Shown here: in pieces, positions 7,917-16,396 of the stretch
Numbering within the stretch: the stretch's first letter is position 1
Layout: the number at the start of each line of letters is the position of its first letter
DNA from: Paracoccus sp. (in: a-proteobacteria)
Lineage (GTDB): Bacteria > Pseudomonadota > Alphaproteobacteria > Rhodobacterales > Rhodobacteraceae
Assembly (NCBI GenBank): GCA_030538705.1
Contig: JAUNTL010000012.1
Span: 1-49,301, forward strand
Length of the DNA: 49,301 bases
Reading direction: 5' to 3'
Notes under the pieces: generated by a model
What the model saw: only the letters and a program-made list of their open reading frames with translations
The model's database searches: none
Told to the model about the DNA's origin: nothing
Made by a program: the position numbers and the translations under genes

Positions 7917-8274
7917 CTCCGCCATCCGTCTTGCACCGCTTCTGGACGTAACCCTGCTGGCTGTGCCGCCTGCCGGCACAAGGGCGGCACCCGGCAATCC
8001 TGCGGACGTCACCCCGTCGCGTCATGTGCCGGCCTTGTCCGAACCGGTATCACCGGCATCGGTGGCGAGGGCAGCGCCATCCGTGCAGCGGTGGGGCGAC
8101 CAGTGACGGGATCGCGGTCTGTCCAATTGCGGGCAAACCGGTTCCCGAGGATGCAGCCTCAGGCCCGGCTGCCGATAAAAGGGTGGGATCATGGACCCGA
8201 CGCCCGGATCCTGAACTCACGGGACTGGCCGGGTGCCGATATCTTCACGCCCTGCATGCCGGAGGATTGACACA
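7917..8274 (+). other. 358-base intra-operon gap with unresolved open frame
   Basis: Between the aldolase and tautomerase genes no family is recognisable. A 65-codon frame starting ATG 7909 overlaps the end of the aldolase gene. A second frame is open from the aldolase stop to TGA 8268-8270 (117 codons) but has no good start. The second frame ends just before the tautomerase ribosome site (GGAGG, 8261-8265). It could be the shell of a lost pathway gene or a long spacer. I see no hairpin strong enough to call. Confidence 0.3.
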
Positions 8275-9330
8275 ATGGAGAACGGCATTCCCTGCCTGTG
8301 GATGCGCGGCGGCACATCGAAGGGCGCCTATCTTCTGGCATCGGACCTGCCCGCCGATCCGGCCAGCCGTGATGCGCTGCTCTTGCGGATCATGGGTAGC
8401 CCGGATCCCCGCCAGATCGACGGCATCGGGGGCGGCGATCCGCTGACCTCGAAAGTGGCGGTGCTGGCACCGTCATCGCGACCCGATGCCGATGTGGATT
8501 ATCTGTTTCTTCAGGTTTTCGTCGACCGGGCACTGGTCTCGGACGCGCAGGGCTGCGGCAATATTCTGGCCGGAGTCGGCCCCGCCGCCATCGAGCGCGG
8601 GCTGGTTCAGGCGACGGGCGAGGAAACCCCGGTGCGTATCCACATGCTGAACACGGGCGAGGTGGCCTTGGCGCGGGTCCAGACCCCCGGCGGGCGCGTG
8701 GCCTATGCGGGCAAGTCCGCCATCGACGGCGTGCCCGGCACCGCCGCGCCGATCCCGCTGATGTTTCAGAATATCGCCGGCGCGATGTGCGGGGCGCTGT
8801 TACCATCTGGCCGGGCCGTGGATGTGATCGACGGAACAGACTGCACGCTGATCGACAACGGCATGCCCTGCGTTATCATGCGTGCCGCCGATTTCGGCCT
8901 GACAGGACAGGAAAGCCGCGAGGAACTGGAGGCTGACGGCGCGCTCAAGGCCCGGATCGAGGCGATCCGGTTGCAGGCCGGGCCGTTGATGAATCTGGGT
9001 GATGTGACCGCGAAATCCGTGCCCAAGATGACGCTGGTTTCGCCGCCCATGCAGGGCGGAACCGTCAACACCCGCAGCTTTATTCCGCATCGCTGCCATG
9101 CCTCGATCGGGGTTTTTGCGGCGGTCAGCGTGGCGACCGCCTGCACCCTGGCCGAATCGTCGGTGGCTGGTTTGGCGAGGCTGCCACAGGACGGCCGCTT
9201 CCTGATCGAGCATCCGACCGGCGCGGTCGAGGTGCTGATCGAGCAGGACGCCACTGGCCATGTCACCGGGGCTGGCACCCTGCGCACGGCGCGCAAACTG
9301 ATGGACGGAAAGGTCTGGCCGCGAGCCTAG
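8275..9330 (+). CDS. galD: 4-oxalomesaconate tautomerase (GalD-like, PrpF family)
   Basis: The 351-residue protein has the PrpF/diaminopimelate-epimerase-like double barrel. It starts with the diagnostic MRGGTSKGAYLL (about residues 9-20), then QIDGIGGGDPLTSKVAVL (about 45-62), a GNI/GCGN segment (about 98-102), and near the C-terminus the IPHRCHASIGVFAAVSVATAC block. GalD interconverts the enol and keto forms of 4-oxalomesaconate, feeding GalB. The ATG at 8275 follows GGAGG with 9 bases spacing. PrpF homologues acting in methylcitrate metabolism are an alternative, but no prpBCD genes are near and galB/galC-type genes are. Confidence 0.84.
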   Translation: MENGIPCLWMRGGTSKGAYLLASDLPADPASRDALLLRIMGSPDPRQIDGIGGGDPLTSKVAVLAPSSRPDADVDYLFLQVFVDRALVSDAQGCGNILAGVGPAAIERGLVQATGEETPVRIHMLNTGEVALARVQTPGGRVAYAGKSAIDGVPGTAAPIPLMFQNIAGAMCGALLPSGRAVDVIDGTDCTLIDNGMPCVIMRAADFGLTGQESREELEADGALKARIEAIRLQAGPLMNLGDVTAKSVPKMTLVSPPMQGGTVNTRSFIPHRCHASIGVFAAVSVATACTLAESSVAGLARLPQDGRFLIEHPTGAVEVLIEQDATGHVTGAGTLRTARKLMDGKVWPRA

Positions 9331-9485
9331 GCGAAAGTTCGGGGCGCAACGGCTGCTGTCTTGTGGCGGGACGGGGTGCGGTTGCCGCGAGCGATTTCGG
9401 CGTGTTCTCACCGAAGTGCTGCATTCAGTGACATCAGTAACGAAGATGCGCATCACCGCCTGTTAACGCAGCCAGACTGGGCCCT

Positions 9486-9515
9486 GCGCTGCGCCCCGGC
9501 GCCGGGACGCAGCGC
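9486..9515. terminator. GC-rich hairpin between converging galD and tctB genes
   Basis: Arms GCGCTGCG (9486-9493) and CGCAGCGC (9508-9515) pair perfectly, and the inner CCCGG/CCGGG extends the stem past one mismatch. It sits between two converging stop codons (9330 and 9520), where a bidirectional terminator is expected. No strong T-run follows on either strand, so efficiency is uncertain. Confidence 0.45.
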
Positions 9516-9519
9516 TGCT

Positions 9520-9990
9520 TTACGGCATGGGCAGTCCAAGCAACCGCTGGAACAACCCGACCGCGATGAGCCAGACACCCGCGCCGGTGGCCACCGCACG
9601 GATCAGGCGCCGCTCGCCCGAAAAAAGCAGGGTGATCAGCGCCGAGGCGAGTGCAATGCAGGCCGCCAGTCCCAGCCAGTTCACCCCAAGCAGGCAGATG
9701 GCAAAGATCGCCAATGCCGTCAAAGCACGATGGCTGGCCGAGAAATCAGGCCGTTCTTCCGCAAAGGAGCCGCGCAGAGCCATCACGAGGTAGCAGATCG
9801 CGCAGATGATGCCGAAGATCGCGACCTGTCCCGGCAGGGCGCCCGGGCCGGTGTCGCCCGTCGAGCGACCAGCCGGCAATGCTCTGGCCAATACAAGAAA
9901 GGTGACGGCAGCGGCAAGGCAGATCACCCCCGCGATGACATCACCAGCCTGAAAGCCGCGTCTGGCCGGCCGGTCACCTGTCGGGGTCAT
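9520..9990 (-). CDS. Tripartite tricarboxylate transporter small membrane subunit (TctB family)
   Basis: The 156-residue protein has four predicted membrane helices (roughly residues 16-36, 56-74, 88-122 as a helical pair, 127-150). TctB is the poorly conserved four-helix partner of TctA in periplasmic-binding-protein-dependent secondary importers. It overlaps the binding-protein gene by ATGA. Gene order here is TctA-TctC-TctB. With the gal-type operon converging on it, an aromatic or tricarboxylic acid is a plausible cargo. Confidence 0.8.
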   Translation of the reverse strand: MTPTGDRPARRGFQAGDVIAGVICLAAAVTFLVLARALPAGRSTGDTGPGALPGQVAIFGIICAICYLVMALRGSFAEERPDFSASHRALTALAIFAICLLGVNWLGLAACIALASALITLLFSGERRLIRAVATGAGVWLIAVGLFQRLLGLPMP

Positions 9991-10988
9991 TGCACAAAGC
10001 CCATGGCCTTGAGAAACTCGCTCTGCTCGGCAAGATCATGCCGCACGCGCTCTGTAAACTCGACCTCGGCCCAGTTCGGACTGTCCTGGAACTGTTCGCG
10101 TTGGAAGGTCTGCCATTCCTCGGATGCGGTAACTTTGTCGATGGCCGACTGGATGGCCGCAACCACATCATCTGGCGTGCCAGCCTTGACGGCAATGCCA
10201 CGCCAGATCGAACCTTCGAGGTCGAAGCCCTGTTCCTTGAAGGTCGGTGCATCGGGCAGAAAGGGCGACCGTTCGGGCGTGGTGACACCCAGCAGACGGA
10301 TTTCACCGCTCTTGACCTGTGCCAGCCCGGTCGAGGGGGTCATCATGGCCGCGTCGATATGCTTGCCCAGCAAACCCAGCGTGACCTTGCCCGACGCATC
10401 ATGCGGGATCCAGCCGCTTTCAAAACCGCCCTGCTGCATCAGCTGATACAGCATGTATTGATGAAACCCGCCCGAGGAATGGCCGCCGACCTTCAGGCCG
10501 TTCGGGTTTTCCTTCATGTAGGTGACGAAATCCTCGACCGATTGGAACTGGCTGTCGTTCAGCACCGCCAGAGAAGAGGGTTCGGATTGCATGGCGCGCA
10601 GCAGCCTGAGATCCTCAAGCTCGAAGGGGATCAGGCCCTGCGCGATGCCGAAGGTCAGCGTGCCGGTCAGAACCAGAATATTCGATCCGTCGGCGGGTTG
10701 GGTCACGATCTGCGAAAGCCCCACGGCACCGCTGCCGCCGGGCCGGTTATCCACCTTGACCGTCCATCCGGCTTCGCGTTCCAGAAGCTCGGCCAGTTTC
10801 CGGCCATAGGTATCCAGCGCCCCGCCCGCCCCGGACCAGACAACCAGAGTCACGGGCTTTTCAGGATAGTCCGCAACAGCGGTCTGCGGCAGGGCCAGCG
10901 CCGCAGTTGCTGCGCATAGTGTCGCGATGGCGGCGCGCCTGAAGGTCGCGATCCAACCACAGAGCGATGTTGAACAGGTTTTAAGCAT
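9987..10988 (-). CDS. Tripartite tricarboxylate transporter substrate-binding protein (TctC/Bug family)
   Basis: The 333-residue protein begins with a signal peptide (MLKTCSTSLCGW start, hydrophobic segment to ALPQTAVA, cleavage near residue 39). It then has the Bug-family opening YPEKPVTLVVWSGAGGALD and the conserved NRPGGSGAVG loop (about residues 82-91) that lines the carboxylate-binding pocket. Bug proteins capture di- or tricarboxylates, terephthalate or other organic acids in the periplasm and deliver them to TctAB. GGAGG stands 6 bases upstream of the start. The ligand cannot be told from sequence. Confidence 0.88.
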   Translation of the reverse strand: MLKTCSTSLCGWIATFRRAAIATLCAATAALALPQTAVADYPEKPVTLVVWSGAGGALDTYGRKLAELLEREAGWTVKVDNRPGGSGAVGLSQIVTQPADGSNILVLTGTLTFGIAQGLIPFELEDLRLLRAMQSEPSSLAVLNDSQFQSVEDFVTYMKENPNGLKVGGHSSGGFHQYMLYQLMQQGGFESGWIPHDASGKVTLGLLGKHIDAAMMTPSTGLAQVKSGEIRLLGVTTPERSPFLPDAPTFKEQGFDLEGSIWRGIAVKAGTPDDVVAAIQSAIDKVTASEEWQTFQREQFQDSPNWAEVEFTERVRHDLAEQSEFLKAMGFVQ

Positions 10989-11027
10989 CTTTTCCTCCCA
11001 AAAATGATGTTGTTACGCGGATTTCCG

Positions 11028-12524
11028 CTACTCGGTGCTCAGCGTGGCGGCTCGCCTGGCGCGCCATACGCGACGGACGGGCACCAGGATGCTGATCAGG
11101 CTGAGCAGCAGAAACAGCACACTGATCGGATCAGTCAGGAACACCATGTAGCTGCCCCGCGACGATACCAGCGCGGTTCGATAGTTGGACTCGATCAGAT
11201 AGCCGAGGACCATGGCCAGAATGACCGGCGCGACCGGAAAGCTCAGCTTTTTCATGAGATAACCAAGCAACCCGAAGCCCAGCGTCAGCCAGACGTCGAA
11301 CATCAGGTTGCGAATGGCAAACGCGCCCAGAACCGCAAAAGCCATAATGCCCGCAGCGATAACGCCTTCGGGCAACAGCACGGTCCTGGCCACGAGCGGC
11401 AGGAACAGTGAACCGACAAGATACTGCACCAGCGATGCGATGATGACGCCGAACAGGATTGCATAGACCAGAGTCGGCGCCTCGGTGAAAAGCTGCGGAC
11501 CGGGATGCAGGCCATGCATGACAAGCGCACCCATCATAATGGCCGTCGTGGGCGAGCCGGGCACGCCCAGCGCCAGCAGCGGCACGAGGGCGCCGCCGAC
11601 GGTCGCGTTGTTGGATGCTTCGGGCGCCGCGATGCCGTTGGGCGCGCCCTTGCCGTACTGTTCCGGATGCTTGTCACGCGCGCGCGCATAGTCACGGGCC
11701 ACCCAGCAGGCGATGTTGCCGCCAACCCCCGGCAGGATACCCAGAAGGGTGCCGATGACCGACCCGGACAGCATTGAACGCCAGGTTTCCTTCAAGAGAG
11801 CCTTCGACATAAAGACATGGCCGACGCGGGTCTTGCCCAGGTTGATCTTGCGGGCATGCTTTTCAGCCAGGGCAATGGCTTCGGACACCGCGAAAAGCCC
11901 GATCAGGGCCGCAAGGAAAGGCACACCCTCGTAAAGCTCGAAATAGCCGAAGGTAAAGCGTGGGGTGCCTGCGATGGGATCAATGCCGACGGTGGCAAGC
12001 GCCAAGCCCAGCGCGGCGCCCAGCAAGCCCTTGATCAGCGATCCGCCAGACAGGGCTGCCACCGACGTAAGCCCGAACAGCCCGACGGCGAAATAGCCTG
12101 CGGGTCCGAATTTCAGCGCCAGCGTCGCCAGTGGCATGGCCAGCAGCAGCAGCGCCAGCCCGCCAAGGATTCCGCCGACCGTCGAGGCCGTCAGCGAGAT
12201 CGAGATCGCCTCGTTCGCCTGTCCTTTCTGGGTCATGGCATAGCCATCAATAGCCGTTGCAGCGGCGGCGGCCGTCCCCGGTGTCGACAGCAGGATCGCG
12301 CTGATCGAACCGCCATATTCTGCCGAGATATAAAGCGAAATCATCAACAGCATGCTGAGTTCGGGGGACATGGTATAAGTAAAGGGGATCAGAAGGCTCA
12401 GCCCGATCGAAGGGCCAAGTCCCGGCAATGCCCCGATGACAATCCCGAGAAGAGAGCCGATCAGCAGCATCATGATGCCTGACAGGCTGAAGATTACACC
12501 AAGCGATTGAATGATGCCGTCCAT
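11028..12524 (-). CDS. Tripartite tricarboxylate transporter large permease (TctA family)
   Basis: The 498-residue polytopic membrane protein carries the TctA signatures GALPGLGPSIGLSLLIPFT (about residues 29-47), GGSISAILLSTPGTAAAAAT (about 61-80), and the mirrored PGVGGNIACWVARDYA and GAPNGIAAPEASNNATVGG segments in the second half. It uses the ion gradient to import the acid delivered by the binding protein. ATG 12524 is chosen because GGGAGG lies 7 bases upstream and the hydrophobic start fits the family; the frame extends 31 codons further without a comparable site. It is the first gene of the importer operon. Confidence 0.9.
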   Translation of the reverse strand: MDGIIQSLGVIFSLSGIMMLLIGSLLGIVIGALPGLGPSIGLSLLIPFTYTMSPELSMLLMISLYISAEYGGSISAILLSTPGTAAAAATAIDGYAMTQKGQANEAISISLTASTVGGILGGLALLLLAMPLATLALKFGPAGYFAVGLFGLTSVAALSGGSLIKGLLGAALGLALATVGIDPIAGTPRFTFGYFELYEGVPFLAALIGLFAVSEAIALAEKHARKINLGKTRVGHVFMSKALLKETWRSMLSGSVIGTLLGILPGVGGNIACWVARDYARARDKHPEQYGKGAPNGIAAPEASNNATVGGALVPLLALGVPGSPTTAIMMGALVMHGLHPGPQLFTEAPTLVYAILFGVIIASLVQYLVGSLFLPLVARTVLLPEGVIAAGIMAFAVLGAFAIRNLMFDVWLTLGFGLLGYLMKKLSFPVAPVILAMVLGYLIESNYRTALVSSRGSYMVFLTDPISVLFLLLSLISILVPVRRVWRARRAATLSTE

Positions 12525-12854
12525 GCAAGCCCTCCCAAGCTTCGGCAACAGGCCATTCTTTCGAAAAGCCTGCCGTGGATTGGCATCCTTTTTGTCGTTG
12601 ACCCGCTGGCGGCACAATTTAGAAGCAGCCCCAACGGTATAAGTTTTCTCTGTTGCAACTGCCGCAAGCGGTGCTGCTGCTCTCTTGACGGCAGCGGCGG
12701 TTCGGAAGTGCAGCGTGGCCAGCGTTCAGCAAGCAGGCTGCTTCGCAGGGGACGGCTTTCTGGTGCTGACACCTACATGCCCCGCCAGAGAGGCGAGATG
12801 GCTCACTGGCGGGGTCGAAAAATTATCGCATCTGTTCACGCAGGCGCGCGATGA
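12525..12854. other. Gene-free stretch with promoter of the tct importer
   Basis: These 330 bases lie between the tctA start and the end of the flavin monooxygenase gene, both on the minus strand. The right part holds a hairpin (12780-12814). A short palindrome GTTGCAAC (12652-12659) lies about 130 bases upstream of tctA and could be an operator. No open frame with family similarity was found on either strand. Confidence 0.4.
12780..12814 (-). terminator. Perfect 9-bp hairpin after the flavin monooxygenase gene
   Basis: CCCCGCCAG (12780-12788) and CTGGCGGGG (12806-12814) form a perfect GC-rich stem around a 17-base loop, 41 bases beyond the stop of the monooxygenase gene. This position suits a terminator or mRNA-end stabiliser for the ribB-monooxygenase operon. 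No T-run follows on the minus strand, so factor-independent termination is uncertain. Confidence 0.4.
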
Positions 12855-13952
12855 TCACAGCGACTTGCCGACGTTGCAGTTGATGCCGTATTCCCCCAGC
12901 CGCGACAATGTGCGCGTGCCCAACTGGCCCAGGTGGCTGATGTAATCCGGCACGATCAGCAGAATGCCGTCCAGATCGGCGTCATTGATCTGTTTCGCAA
13001 TCTTTTCGGCCAGATTGTCATAGGACCCGATAATCGCACCCGGCATGACCGAGCGATATTCAGCCCCGCCAAGGGGCGCCAGCGACGAGCTGCTGAGTTT
13101 GTCGAAACCCTTGGTGTTTTTCTGATAGCCCGCCGCCAGATCGGCCAGACCGACCAGATCGGCCCCGGCTTCAAAGTGGTCGACAAGGGCGCGGGCGGCC
13201 TCGTCGGTTTCGCCGGGGATGATGGTCATCGCGCCAAAGACCTTGAAATCGGGCTTGCCAGCTTCCTGCGCCAGCTTCTTGGCCATTTTGGATTGCTCGA
13301 TGAAGCCGGCATCACCGCCTCCCATCAGAAAGGCGACATCGCAGCTGTCCACGGCGAACTTCAGCCCGCGCGGAGAGGCACCCGCATTAACCAGCGTGGG
13401 CCGCTTTGCCGGGCGCGGGCTGAGGATGCCGCCATCGGCCATGAAATGCGGGCCCTCATGGGTGACGACATCCTCGGACCAGTATTTGCGGATGACCGAG
13501 ACCCATTCCTCGGCCATGTCATAGCGTTCGTCATGGCCCAGATCGTCCCAGAACCCAAGCGGGTAAAGCTGCATATAGCTGCCGCCGGTCACGACATTCA
13601 GCCCGATCCGCCCGCCCCCGATTTCCGACAGAGAGGCCACGATCTTGGCGATGGCCGCGGGTTTGTGGACGGACACATGCGCCGTGCACCAGATATTGAT
13701 GCGGTCGGTCGCCTGCGTCAGCGCGCCTGCGGCGGCGATGGAATCGACCGTATCGCCCCAGAACCTGTGCGGCCCCTGCGCGCCGCGCCAGTTCTGCGGG
13801 CTGAGAACGAAATCAAAGCCGAGGTATTCGGCCAGACGCGTGACCTCCAGCGCGTGTTTGAACGAGCCGGGCGTATGCGGCGCATTGGTTGAATGCACCC
13901 AGCCGCTGCGGACGGTGGGGATGAAAACGCCAGCCTGAATCTGTTTTGCCAT
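12855..13952 (-). CDS. LLM-class flavin-dependent monooxygenase (RutA/SfnG-like)
   Basis: The 365-residue protein has the bacterial luciferase-like TIM barrel that uses reduced FMN and oxygen. Recognisable parts are the N-terminal AGVFIPTVRSGWVHST, the RINIWCTAHVSVHKPAAIAKI segment split over residues 83-103, GGGRIGLNVVTGG (about 113-125), HDERYDMAEEW (about 138-148) and LSPRPAKRPTLVNAG near 178. The pattern falls between RutA (uracil ring cleavage), SfnG (dimethylsulfone) and SsuD. It follows ribB on the same strand and lies beside two flavin reductases, a RidA protein and an arylformamidase-like hydrolase. That context favours oxygenative C-N cleavage. GGAGG precedes the start. Confidence 0.83.
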   Translation of the reverse strand: MAKQIQAGVFIPTVRSGWVHSTNAPHTPGSFKHALEVTRLAEYLGFDFVLSPQNWRGAQGPHRFWGDTVDSIAAAGALTQATDRINIWCTAHVSVHKPAAIAKIVASLSEIGGGRIGLNVVTGGSYMQLYPLGFWDDLGHDERYDMAEEWVSVIRKYWSEDVVTHEGPHFMADGGILSPRPAKRPTLVNAGASPRGLKFAVDSCDVAFLMGGGDAGFIEQSKMAKKLAQEAGKPDFKVFGAMTIIPGETDEAARALVDHFEAGADLVGLADLAAGYQKNTKGFDKLSSSSLAPLGGAEYRSVMPGAIIGSYDNLAEKIAKQINDADLDGILLIVPDYISHLGQLGTRTLSRLGEYGINCNVGKSL

Positions 13953-13982
13953 GGTGGTTCCTCCTTGTTGATTGGTTTGGGA

Positions 13983-14663
13983 TCAGGCGCGCGCGGCGAA
14001 GGCCGGGGCCTCGGCGCGGCTCTGCCATGCGATCAGTTCGGCGATGGTCAGGCGGGCCAGATCGTGCTGACGGGCAAAGGCCGTGACCTGCGCGCCCTTC
14101 ATCACCGTGCCGTCATCGTTGAACAATTCGCAGATGATGCCCACGGGTTGCAGCCCGGCGAGGCGGCACAGATCGACGGCGGCCTCGGTATGGCCCGCGC
14201 GTTCCAGCACGCCGCCGTCGCGCGCGATCAGCGGAAACATATGGCCGGGGCGCACAAAATCGCCGGGCGTGGCCTGCGGATTGGCCAGTTCGCGCGCGGT
14301 GATGCAGCGTTCGGTTGCGGAAATACCGGTGGTCAGCCCCTGCCGGGCATCGACTGATACCGTGAATGCCGTTGCCAGCGGTGCGTCGTTACGGCTGACC
14401 ATCGGCGTCAGGTTCAGCCGCGCGGCAATTTCGCCCGAGACCGGCACGCAGACGATCCCGCAGCCATGGCGGATGATAAAGGCCATCTGCTCGGGCGTGC
14501 AAAGCTCTGCCGCGACGATCAGATCGGCCTCGTTCTCGCGGTCCTCGTCATCGGCGACAAGGATCATCTGACCTGCCGCCAGCCTGCGCAGCGCCTCATC
14601 AACGCGGCAGGGCGGGCGACTGCGGGCCTGGGCGTCGAAATTGGCGGCGATGATCGTGGACAT
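13983..14663 (-). CDS. ribB: 3,4-dihydroxy-2-butanone-4-phosphate synthase
   Basis: The 226-residue single-domain RibB makes the four-carbon riboflavin precursor from ribulose 5-phosphate. The acidic metal-binding loop DDEDRENEADL (about residues 38-48), the HGCGIVCVP block and the TGISATERC segment are intact, as is GHMFPLIARDGGVLERAGHTEAA. There is no fused GTP cyclohydrolase II domain. Its place directly upstream of a reduced-FMN-consuming monooxygenase and opposite two flavin reductases suggests a dedicated copy that raises flavin supply when the pathway is on; a housekeeping ribB probably exists elsewhere. It is preceded by a GGGGGAGG site and by a direct-repeat operator. Confidence 0.93.
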   Translation of the reverse strand: MSTIIAANFDAQARSRPPCRVDEALRRLAAGQMILVADDEDRENEADLIVAAELCTPEQMAFIIRHGCGIVCVPVSGEIAARLNLTPMVSRNDAPLATAFTVSVDARQGLTTGISATERCITARELANPQATPGDFVRPGHMFPLIARDGGVLERAGHTEAAVDLCRLAGLQPVGIICELFNDDGTVMKGAQVTAFARQHDLARLTIAELIAWQSRAEAPAFAARA

Positions 14664-14749
14664 GGTGGCCTCCCCCTTGTTGAGCCGCGTTCCGGGGCGC
14701 GGAAGCGGTCAGTTGTTGGGACCATGATCGCCGCCGGATAGGGGGAGGA

Positions 14750-14777
14750 CTATCCGCCGGAACCCGGAACTCTATCC
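14750..14777 (-). promoter_or_regulatory. Direct-repeat operator facing ribB-monooxygenase (AraC-type)
   Basis: On the minus strand two GGATAG half-sites (14772-14777 and 14750-14755) lie exactly 22 bp apart, with TT and GC before the hexamers. The same arrangement, spacing and flanks recur before the Rieske operon. A further GGATAG on the plus strand at 14736-14741 makes an inverted pair with the proximal half-site. Two direct half-sites about two helical turns apart are typical for an AraC-family dimer or double HTH. Confidence 0.6.
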
Positions 14778-14797
14778 AATCCTGCGGGCGGGAAAGC

Positions 14798-14825
14798 GTA
14801 TAGCCCTGCCGGGAAAACCGGATAG
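14798..14825 (+). promoter_or_regulatory. Direct-repeat operator facing the flavin reductase operon (AraC-type)
   Basis: GTATAG (14798-14803) and GGATAG (14820-14825) are direct repeats 22 bp apart on the plus strand, 72 bases before the flavin reductase ATG. A CACTAT hexamer at 14846-14851 is a possible -10, which would place the proximal half-site next to the -35 position, as in class II AraC activation. Confidence 0.55.
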
Positions 14826-14896
14826 CGCACCCCTTGGGCGGCCCGCACTATTGGGGAAAAAGCCGATGCTTCGGCGCACAACAACGGAGGAAGCCC

Positions 14897-15406
14897 ATGT
14901 CCACTGTGGTCATCGTCGGAAACCCGAAACCGCAATCACGCACGGCCCATGCCGGGGCGCTGCTGGCCGAGGCGCTGACCGGAAACCCAGCCGATCAGGT
15001 GATTGATGTCGTGGATCTGGGGCCGGGGCTGCTTGGCTGGGAAGATCCGCAGGTGACGAAAGCGGTTGGTGTCGCTGCTGGCGCGGGGCTGCTGATCGTC
15101 GCCAGCCCGACCTTCAAGGCGACCTATACGGGGCTGCTCAAGCTGTTTCTGGACCAGTTCGCCACGGCCGAGGGGCTGCGCGGCGTCGTGGCCGTGCCGC
15201 TGATGCTGGGGGCAGGTCCCGCCCATTTCATGGCGCCTGATCTGCTGCTCAAGCCGGTGCTGGTCGAACTGGGCGCGACCTGCCCCGCGCCGGGGCTGTA
15301 TCTCTCGGACAAAACCTACGAGGACGGCACCCAGATCGGCAAATATGTGCAGGCTTGGGGCGGCGTGCTGGCTGATGCCGTCGCTGGCTGGAGGGCGCGG
15401 GCATGA
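14897..15406 (+). CDS. NAD(P)H-dependent FMN reductase (SsuE/MsuE-like)
   Basis: The 169-residue flavodoxin-like reductase has the N-terminal phosphate-binding loop VIVGNPKPQSRT (residues 5-16) and the SPTFKATYTGLLKLFLDQF block (about 75-93) of the SsuE/MsuE family. Such enzymes reduce FMN with NAD(P)H and hand it to luciferase-like monooxygenases, so it probably serves the divergent RutA/SfnG-like enzyme. ATG 14897 is preferred because CGGAGG lies 6 bases before it. It overlaps the next gene by ATGA and opens a plus-strand operon of five or six genes. Confidence 0.83.
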   Translation: MSTVVIVGNPKPQSRTAHAGALLAEALTGNPADQVIDVVDLGPGLLGWEDPQVTKAVGVAAGAGLLIVASPTFKATYTGLLKLFLDQFATAEGLRGVVAVPLMLGAGPAHFMAPDLLLKPVLVELGATCPAPGLYLSDKTYEDGTQIGKYVQAWGGVLADAVAGWRARA

Positions 15407-15957
15407 CCCCCTATCAGGGCGAAAGCCTGACCCCCGATCCGCCGTTTCAGCCCCTTGACGGGGACGGGGACAAGACCGGCCTGCTGCGCAGCGCCTATGG
15501 CTGCTTTCCCTCGGGCGTGGTCGCGGTTGCGGCGCTAAGCGGCGACAAGCCGGTCTGCATGATCGCCAGCAGCTTCGTCGCGGTCTCGATCGAACCGGCT
15601 TTGGTGGCGTTTTGCGTGCAATGGACTTCGCAGACATGGGCCACGCTGAAGGAGTTGCCGCGCATCGGCATCTCGGTTCTGGGTGAAGGGCACGACCGCA
15701 GCGTGCGCCGTCTGGCGTCCCGCGCCGAGGATAAGTTCGATCAGATGGGCCTTTCGGTCCGCGAAGGCGGCGCGGTCTTTATCGACGGCGCGACGGCATG
15801 GCTGGATTGCCGCCTGCATTCCGTCGTGCCTGCGGGCGATCATGGCATTGTCCTGCTGGAGATCGACGCCCTGACGCTCCGCCCGCATTGCGAGCCTCTG
15901 GTCTTTCACGCCAGTCAGTTCCGCGCCCTGCAAAGCCGCGAACCGACCGGCGGCTAG
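15403..15957 (+). CDS. Flavin reductase family protein (RutF/HpaC-like)
   Basis: The 184-residue protein has the split-barrel flavin reductase domain: FPSGVVAVAAL near residue 35, MIASSFVAVSIEPALVAFCV (about 51-70), and a C-terminal GDHGIVLLEIDAL strand. Members such as RutF and HpaC supply reduced FMN or FAD to a partner monooxygenase. It is unrelated in fold to the flavin reductase just upstream, so the operon encodes two different reductases. One may serve the monooxygenase while the other is itself a flavin-binding enzyme, or they may use different nucleotides. Confidence 0.82.
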   Translation: MTPYQGESLTPDPPFQPLDGDGDKTGLLRSAYGCFPSGVVAVAALSGDKPVCMIASSFVAVSIEPALVAFCVQWTSQTWATLKELPRIGISVLGEGHDRSVRRLASRAEDKFDQMGLSVREGGAVFIDGATAWLDCRLHSVVPAGDHGIVLLEIDALTLRPHCEPLVFHASQFRALQSREPTGG

Positions 15958-15975
15958 GTTCCAAAGGAGAAACCG

Positions 15976-16392
15976 ATGCCCCATCACAACAAATCCGTCG
16001 CCCCCGAATGGGAATGGGAGCGTGACATGCCCCCCGCGCCCGCGATCCGCGCGGGCAATACGATCTACCTGTCCGGCCAGATCGCGCTGAACCCCGAAGG
16101 CCAGATCACGGGACCGGGCGATCTGGTGGCGCAGGCGCGGCAATGTTTCAGCAATATCAAGGCGATATTGGCGCGCGAAGGTGCGGATATGCGCGATATC
16201 GTCAAGATGACCACCTATTTCGCCTGCCCGCTGACGGATAAGGTCACGCGCGATTACTGGGCGGTTCGCAAGGATTTCTTCGGCGATTACCGTCCCGCCA
16301 GCACCGGCGTTTCGGTGGCCGCGCTGATCTATCCCGAATTGATGATCGAGATCGAGGTGATTGCCGTCACCGCACCCGGCGCAGGCGGCTGA
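15976..16392 (+). CDS. RidA family protein (RutC-like)
   Basis: The 138-residue protein matches the YjgF/YER057c/UK114 fold: GNTIYLSGQIALNPEGQI (about residues 27-44), DIVKMTTYFA, then the conserved arginine in RPASTGVSV (about 107-115) and the glutamate in MIEIEVIAV. RidA proteins hydrolyse reactive enamines or imines and RutC does a related step in uracil breakdown. In this operon it probably clears an enamine or amino-acrylate made after oxidative C-N cleavage. GGAG lies about 8 bases upstream. Confidence 0.85.
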   Translation: MPHHNKSVAPEWEWERDMPPAPAIRAGNTIYLSGQIALNPEGQITGPGDLVAQARQCFSNIKAILAREGADMRDIVKMTTYFACPLTDKVTRDYWAVRKDFFGDYRPASTGVSVAALIYPELMIEIEVIAVTAPGAGG

Positions 16393-16396
16393 CGCC

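Noticed and set aside
9361..10446. Long plus-strand open frame over tctB and tctC
   Set aside because: It is antisense to two recognised transporter genes with signal peptide and membrane helices, and its product is low-complexity and unlike any family.
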